A stretch of 64,000 nt of DNA from contig NZ_OBMO01000008.1 of NCBI RefSeq assembly GCF_900217905.1, forward strand, positions 62,001 through 126,000, in the 5' to 3' direction. The DNA comes from Alloalcanivorax xenomutans. Lineage in GTDB: Bacteria > Pseudomonadota > Gammaproteobacteria > Pseudomonadales > Alcanivoracaceae. Below, piece by piece: positions 59,101 to 64,000 of this stretch (the first letter of the stretch is position 1; every line of letters starts with the position of its first letter). Made by a program: the position numbers and the translations under genes. The notes under the pieces were generated by a model. The model was not told the origin of the DNA, ran no database searches, and saw nothing but the letters and a program-made list of their open reading frames with translations.

Positions 59101-59112
59101 CACCTGAAACCG

Positions 59113-59133
59113 CGGGGCCGGCCTCCGGCCCCG
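59113..59133 (+). terminator. Hairpin between binding protein 3 and permease 1
   Basis: CGGGGCCGG-CCT-CCGGCCCCG, a perfect 9-bp stem, lies 12 nt past the stop, followed by TTCTCC rather than a T-run. It may partly attenuate transcription so that receptor exceeds permease, as is common in uptake operons. Confidence 0.5.
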
Positions 59134-59264
59134 TTCTCCATTCCCTCCACCACTTCCGGCGCTTCGGCCATACCGGCGCGAAGGGGTGAAGTATATGCTC
59201 GCTCGAAAAGGTCGTTTTCATACGCGGCGATCTCATTGCTGGCATAACAAAAACCGGGTGAAAA

Positions 59265-61610
59265 ATGGATAAACCAACCTTTACCGTGGCGAACCGTTCC
59301 ATCAAGGAATGGGTATCCTCCCTGCCGACCCTGATCATCCTTCTGCTGACGATTTTTCTTTCTTCCGGTGAAATTATTCACTCCCAATTATTGAAGATAG
59401 GTGAGAACACCTGGGAGAGTTATTTCCTGCTGCGTGGCGCCGGCATGGTGCAGGAGCCAACCTGCAACCCGGACCCGAACATCGATCAGCTCACCCGGGA
59501 AACGGTACGCAAGCGCCAACAGGAAGCCGCCGATGATCCGCTGGCGGACGTGCTCGGCACTTCCGAAGTCAACGAGGACGCCATCCGCCAGTCTCTGGAA
59601 CGCTCCAGGGAAAACTGCCGGACCCGCTGGGAGCGTTTCCAGACCATAGAGGAAAGGGTCACACCCGGTGTCATCGCCTTCCGTACCGTCGAGGGCGGCG
59701 TGGCGAAAATCGTCTCCACTCTCGGCGACTACAAACGTCTGCTGTTGTGTCTTCTGGTCTTGATCTGCGCCGCCACCGCCACGCTGGGCCGGCACCATAT
59801 CGCCCTGCGGCCGCAACGAACGGTGAAGGATTATCTTGTTTCCACCACGGCGCAATTGATCGCCAACGCGCTGCTGCTTTCCTCCGCTTTCGTTTATCGC
59901 ATGGAGGAAGTCGCCGCCATGGATTCCGGCGTGCGCGTCGGCCACTTCTATCTGCACCAGTTCTGGATCGCCGGCTTCGCCATTCTCACCGCCGCCTCCC
60001 TATACCAGTTGATGAGCCGTCCCAAGGATCTGGAATCCGGCGGCTCCTGGGGCAAGGCCCTGCTCACCATTCCGCTGTACAGTTTCATGGCTTTGACCGC
60101 TTCGGCGCAGTTCCTCAGCCAGGGCTATTACCACGGTATCGCCGTGTACCTGGGCATGATGATGGAAATGTCCACGCTGTTCCTGAACCTGGCGCTGTAC
60201 ATCTGGATCGGCATGATGCTGAAGCAAACCAAGCTGGCCCATCTGGTGTTCGATGTATTGCGGCCATGGAAAATGTCACCGGAACTGATGGCTTTCGTGG
60301 TGCTGGCCGTTGCGGCCATCCCCACCGCTTACACCGGTGCTTCCGGTATCTTCGTGATCGCCGCCGGTGCCACCATCTACAATGAACTGATCCGCGCCGG
60401 CGCGCGCAAACAGCTGGCTCTGGCCGCCACCGCCATGTCCGGCTCCATGGGTGTGGTACTGCGCCCCTGTCTGCTGGTGGTGATCATCGCCGCGCTGAAC
60501 AAGAGCGTGACCACCGCCGAACTGTTCAATTCCGGCATCAAGATCTTCATTCTCAGCCTGGTGCTGTTCTTCATATACAGCCAGTTCGCACGCACATCAC
60601 CGGCCCGCATCGCGCCGTTCTCCGAGGCTCTGCCACACAGTCTGAAGCGGCTGATACCGCTGCTGCCCTACGGCATCGTGGTCGGCACCGTGCTGGTGTT
60701 CTTCAGCGACGTTCTGAACCGTCACCTGGATGAGTTCTCCGCCCCGATCATTCTGCCGGTAATGCTGCTGGCCGTGCTGTTCTACGAAAAACTCAGCCGT
60801 CATTTCCTGCACCTGTTCGCGTTGGCACTGATCCCCATGCTGGTGATCTCCTTCATGGACACCTGGAACGGCTATCAGGCCTTGCAGAGCGGAGAGATCC
60901 CCACCGGCTGGACCATCGTGACACTGCAGAACCATCTTTGGGGACTGTTCTGGCGCAACGTGATTCTCGGCGGCTTCATCGTCGTTCACTATCTGGTGGC
61001 GCCCCGCATGAAAGGCAATGGCGATACCGATCCTCACTATGCTCCCGAGGAAGGCGTCTCTGAAAAGCTGGAAGGCTCTCTGCGCTTCTCCACCAACGAG
61101 ACCACCACTCACATCGGCGCGCTTTTGATGTTGATGGCACTGTCGGTGAGCACCGGCGGCATCATCGAACGCTCCGGTCTGATGGAAATGCTGCCCGAGG
61201 CGTTCTCCTCGATCTGGATCGCGATGACCATTCTGGTAGTGACCATGGTGGTCATCGGTATGATCATGGACCCCTATGGCGCGGTGATTCTGGTGAACGC
61301 CACCATCGCCCAGGTGGCGTTCAACAACGGTATCGATCCATTGCATTTCTGGATGATCACACTGGTGGCATTCGAATTGGGTTATCTGACCCCGCCGGTG
61401 GCCCTTAACCACTTGCTGACCCGGCAGGTGGTGGGTGACGACGAGGTGGAAAGCGCCAAACTTCACAGCGGCACGTTCTTCCGCCGCTATGAGAAGTTCC
61501 TGCTGCCCATCGCGGTCATGCTCACGGCGCTGCTGGCGGTGAGCTATCTGCCGCTGATGTCCGAGGGGCTGCACCAGTGGCTGTTCCACAAAATACAGGT
61601 GGCCATGTAA
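59265..61610 (+). CDS. Large TRAP-like permease (DctM-related), copy 1
   Basis: A 781-residue membrane protein. A first helix (residues 20-40) is followed by a periplasmic loop of about 110 residues with conserved Cys67 and Cys118 (TCNPDPNID and RENCRTRW). About 13-15 helices then follow. The central region VVLAVAAIPTAYTGASGIFV ... AATAMSGSMGVVLRPCLLVV is DctM-like. The C-terminal region (about 664-715: MIMDPYGAVILVNATIAQ, GIDPLHFWMITLVAFELGYL, TPPVALN) is the clearest DctM signature. The size fits a fused small-plus-large TRAP permease. Only a weak ribosome site (GGGTGA) precedes the ATG. A terminator follows. Confidence 0.82.
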   Translation: MDKPTFTVANRSIKEWVSSLPTLIILLLTIFLSSGEIIHSQLLKIGENTWESYFLLRGAGMVQEPTCNPDPNIDQLTRETVRKRQQEAADDPLADVLGTSEVNEDAIRQSLERSRENCRTRWERFQTIEERVTPGVIAFRTVEGGVAKIVSTLGDYKRLLLCLLVLICAATATLGRHHIALRPQRTVKDYLVSTTAQLIANALLLSSAFVYRMEEVAAMDSGVRVGHFYLHQFWIAGFAILTAASLYQLMSRPKDLESGGSWGKALLTIPLYSFMALTASAQFLSQGYYHGIAVYLGMMMEMSTLFLNLALYIWIGMMLKQTKLAHLVFDVLRPWKMSPELMAFVVLAVAAIPTAYTGASGIFVIAAGATIYNELIRAGARKQLALAATAMSGSMGVVLRPCLLVVIIAALNKSVTTAELFNSGIKIFILSLVLFFIYSQFARTSPARIAPFSEALPHSLKRLIPLLPYGIVVGTVLVFFSDVLNRHLDEFSAPIILPVMLLAVLFYEKLSRHFLHLFALALIPMLVISFMDTWNGYQALQSGEIPTGWTIVTLQNHLWGLFWRNVILGGFIVVHYLVAPRMKGNGDTDPHYAPEEGVSEKLEGSLRFSTNETTTHIGALLMLMALSVSTGGIIERSGLMEMLPEAFSSIWIAMTILVVTMVVIGMIMDPYGAVILVNATIAQVAFNNGIDPLHFWMITLVAFELGYLTPPVALNHLLTRQVVGDDEVESAKLHSGTFFRRYEKFLLPIAVMLTALLAVSYLPLMSEGLHQWLFHKIQVAM

Positions 61611-61643
61611 TCACCCGGTGTGTATCAACACCGTAACCACAGG

Positions 61644-61667
61644 AAGGGGCTCTCGCGGGCCCCTTTT
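61644..61667 (+). terminator. Terminator between the two permeases
   Basis: The stem AAGGGGC/GCCCCTT with an 8-nt loop is followed by TTTTG. It lies 34 nt past the permease 1 stop and may separate its expression from copy 2. Confidence 0.65.
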
Positions 61668-61745
61668 GTGTTAAACGCCAAGAGGCAATAGACACAAGGC
61701 AACACCAATAACAACAATTCAGACCAATAAGAAGGAGAAATGGCA

Positions 61746-64000
61746 ATGGAAGAAAGTGCCATGGGGGAAAGCATGAAGAGGGGCAGCGGGCACTGGCTTC
61801 GGCGGTCGCCGGCGGAGTGGTTTTCTTCATTACCCACTCTGCTGGTATTGCTGCTGGCACTGTTCCTCTCATCCGGAGAGATTATCCATTCACAGCTGCT
61901 CAAGATCGGGGAAAACACCTGGGAAAGTTACTTTCTGCTGCGTGGCGCCGGTCTCATGGAGGAACCGACCTGTAATCCCGATCCGGATATCAGCCGGCTG
62001 ACCCGGGAAACCCTGCAACGACGACAGGCTGAAGCCGCCGACGATCCACTTGCCGGCGTGCTGGGCACGCCCAGCGTCAACGAAGATGCCATCCGCCAGT
62101 CACTGCAGCGGTCACGGGAGAATTGCCGGGGAAAATGGGACCGCTACCAAACCATTCAGGAAAGGGTCACCCCTTCGGTGGTGATGTTTCGCAATGTGGA
62201 AGGCGGCGTGGCCTGGGTGGTGTCCTCACTGGGCGATTACAAGCGGTTGTTGCTTTGTCTGCTGTTGATGATCTGCGCCACCCGCACCACGCTGGGCCGC
62301 CACCATATCGCCCTGCGTCCGCAGCGAACGGTAAAGGACCATATTGTCTCCACCAGCGCGCAATTGGCCGCCAATGCCCTGCTGCTGCTTTCGGCCACCG
62401 TCTATCGCGTCGAGGAAGCGGCGGCCATGGAATCCGGCGTGCGGGTTGGCCACTTCTATCTGCACCAGTTCTGGATCGCCGGCTTCGCCGTGCTGACCGC
62501 GGCGTCGCTGTATCAGTTGATCCGCTTTCCCAAGGGGCTGGAATCCGGCGGCTCCTGGGGTAAGGCCCTATTGACCATTCCGCTTTACACTTTCATGTGT
62601 CTGTCGGCATCCTCCCAATTCATCAGCCAGGGCTACTATCACGGTATCGCTGTGTATCTGGGCATCATGATGGAAATGTCCACCATGTTCCTCAATCTGG
62701 CGCTGTACATCTGGATCGGCATGATGCTGAGACAGACCCGGCTGACCCATCTGGTGTTCGACGTGCTGCGGCCCTGGCGCATGTCACCGGAGCTCATGGC
62801 CTTCGTGGTACTGGCGGTGACCGCCGTGCCCACCGCCTACACCGGCGCGTCCGGTATCTTCGTGATCGCCGCCGGGGCCACCGTCTACAACGAGATGATA
62901 CGGGCCGGCGCCCGTAAACAGCTGGCCCTGGCCACCACCGCCATGTCCGGTTCCATGGGCGTGGTGTTACGCCCCTGCTTGTTGGTGGTGATCATCGCCG
63001 CGCTGAACAAGAACGTCACCACCACCGAATTGTTCAGCTCCGGCCTCAAGGTATTCATGCTCAGCTTGCTGCTGTTCTTCATTTACAGTCAGTTCGCGCG
63101 CACTTCGCCGGCCCGCATCGCCCCATTCTCGGAAGCCGTGCCGGCCAGTCTCAAACGTCTGGTGCCTCTGCTGCCTTACGCCATTGTCGTTGGCGCCGTG
63201 CTGGTACTGTTCAGCGACGTGCTGGACCGTCAACTGGATGAGTTCTCCGCCCCCATTATCCTGCCCGTGATGTTGCTGGCCGTGCTGTTCTACGAAAAAC
63301 TCAGCCACCACCTGCTGCATCTGTTCGCGCTGTTCCTGGTGCCCATGATAGCGCTGTCATTCAACGATCTCTGGCAGGGTTACCAGGCTCTTCAAAGCGG
63401 CGAGCTCCCCACCGGCTGGACTCATATCACGCTGCAAAACCACCTGTGGGGCCTGCTTTCGCGCAACCTGTTCCTGGCCGGTTTTCTGCTGGTGCACTAT
63501 CTGATCGCGCCACGCATGGCCAAGAGCGAGGCCACGGATCCTCACTACGCCCCCGAGGAAGGGGTCTCCGAAAAACTGGAAGGTTCCCTGCGTTTCGCCA
63601 CCAATGACACCACCACCCACATCGGCGCCATGCTGATGCTGATGGCCCTGTCAGTAGGCACAGGCGGGCTGATCGAACGCTCGGGGCTGGTGGAAATGCT
63701 GCCGGAGTCCTTTTCCTCGATCTGGATCGCCACCAGTATTCTGGTGGTGACCATGGTGATTCTCGGCATGATCATGGAGCCCTTCGGCGCCGTGGTGCTG
63801 GTCAATGCCACTGTCGCCCAGGTCGCTTTCAACAACGGCATCGACCCGCTGCATTTCTGGATGATCACCCTGGTGGCGTTCGAGTTGGGCTATCTGACTC
63901 CGCCAGTGGCGGTGAACCATCTGCTCACCCGCCAGGTGGTGGGCGATGATGAAGTGGAGAGCGCCAAACTTCAGCACGGCTCCTTCTTTCGCCGCTACGA
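61746..64000 (+). CDS. Large TRAP-like permease (DctM-related), copy 2, runs off the window
   Basis: The open frame continues to the right edge, giving about 751 residues. By comparison with copy 1, roughly 30 C-terminal residues are missing. It aligns with copy 1 end to end, with very high similarity throughout: the periplasmic loop with both Cys (TCNPDPDIS and RENCRGKW), the GASGIFVIAAGAT region, and GIDPLHFWMITLVAFELGYL near the end. AAGGAG lies 8 nt before ATG 61746; the ATG at 61740 is too close to it. It is a recent tandem duplicate of copy 1, but the extreme N-terminus differs (MEESAMGESMKRGSG). Confidence 0.84.
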   Translation, partial: MEESAMGESMKRGSGHWLRRSPAEWFSSLPTLLVLLLALFLSSGEIIHSQLLKIGENTWESYFLLRGAGLMEEPTCNPDPDISRLTRETLQRRQAEAADDPLAGVLGTPSVNEDAIRQSLQRSRENCRGKWDRYQTIQERVTPSVVMFRNVEGGVAWVVSSLGDYKRLLLCLLLMICATRTTLGRHHIALRPQRTVKDHIVSTSAQLAANALLLLSATVYRVEEAAAMESGVRVGHFYLHQFWIAGFAVLTAASLYQLIRFPKGLESGGSWGKALLTIPLYTFMCLSASSQFISQGYYHGIAVYLGIMMEMSTMFLNLALYIWIGMMLRQTRLTHLVFDVLRPWRMSPELMAFVVLAVTAVPTAYTGASGIFVIAAGATVYNEMIRAGARKQLALATTAMSGSMGVVLRPCLLVVIIAALNKNVTTTELFSSGLKVFMLSLLLFFIYSQFARTSPARIAPFSEAVPASLKRLVPLLPYAIVVGAVLVLFSDVLDRQLDEFSAPIILPVMLLAVLFYEKLSHHLLHLFALFLVPMIALSFNDLWQGYQALQSGELPTGWTHITLQNHLWGLLSRNLFLAGFLLVHYLIAPRMAKSEATDPHYAPEEGVSEKLEGSLRFATNDTTTHIGAMLMLMALSVGTGGLIERSGLVEMLPESFSSIWIATSILVVTMVILGMIMEPFGAVVLVNATVAQVAFNNGIDPLHFWMITLVAFELGYLTPPVAVNHLLTRQVVGDDEVESAKLQHGSFFRRY

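Overview
The window is about 64 kb of GC-rich, densely coding gammaproteobacterial chromosome. Gene content and order point to the Alcanivorax/Pseudomonas side of the class. The gyrA-serC-pheA-hisC-(tyrA-aroA fusion)-cmk-rpsA-ihfB-lapA-lapB-pyrF run, the mtaD-ubiG-mupP-yciK run and the rnfABCDGE cluster near metG and nth all match Pseudomonas-type synteny. A set of paralogous periplasmic binding proteins beside TRAP-like permeases suggests an Alcanivorax-like lineage. This assignment is inference from content; no 16S or database search was possible.

Layout. 1-2400: the tail of an unknown gene, a small lipoprotein, tRNA-Gly(CCC) with a strong promoter and terminator, a small membrane protein, and a rhodanese gene divergent from a MarR regulator with two matching palindromic operators between them. 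2478-9363: fdhD, a secreted ATP-dependent DNA ligase (LigE type), an extended SDR, rsmC, the lytic transglycosylase slt, a REP/BIME pair and a spermidine-synthase-like protein. 9364-17431: a large AsmA-like (DUF748) protein, a DUF4442 protein, a hydrolase plus SDR pair, a PA0069-type radical SAM protein under a textbook SOS box, a DUF2288 protein and a PhoD-like phosphatase. 17459-25305: a 75-bp tandem hairpin repeat, a 7TM hybrid histidine kinase, metG, a Spy-like periplasmic protein and a second PhoD-like protein. 25513-34661: the Rnf electron-transport complex and nth, separated by a glycine-zipper gene, a MITE-like inverted-repeat element and gltS. 34787-48860: a minus-strand block running from gyrA down to a ComEA-like protein. 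49241-52748: mtaD-ubiG-mupP-yciK.

The most unusual part is 52934-64000. Three paralogous secreted binding proteins of the type annotated as putative solute-binding (DUF6091), a TatT-like lipoprotein, and two tandem, closely similar, unusually large permeases (about 780 residues) with DctM-like signatures are all on the plus strand, interrupted only by a minus-strand UbiB-family kinase gene. I read this as a duplicated, non-canonical TRAP-like uptake system with a TatT partner and unknown substrate. The last permease runs off the window.

Regulatory and repeat features read directly from the sequence include the SOS box, the MarR operators, an 18-nt copy of the tRNA-Gly 3' end (att-like), REP/BIME elements, and several terminators. 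No rRNA, CRISPR array, intact insertion sequence or prophage was seen.
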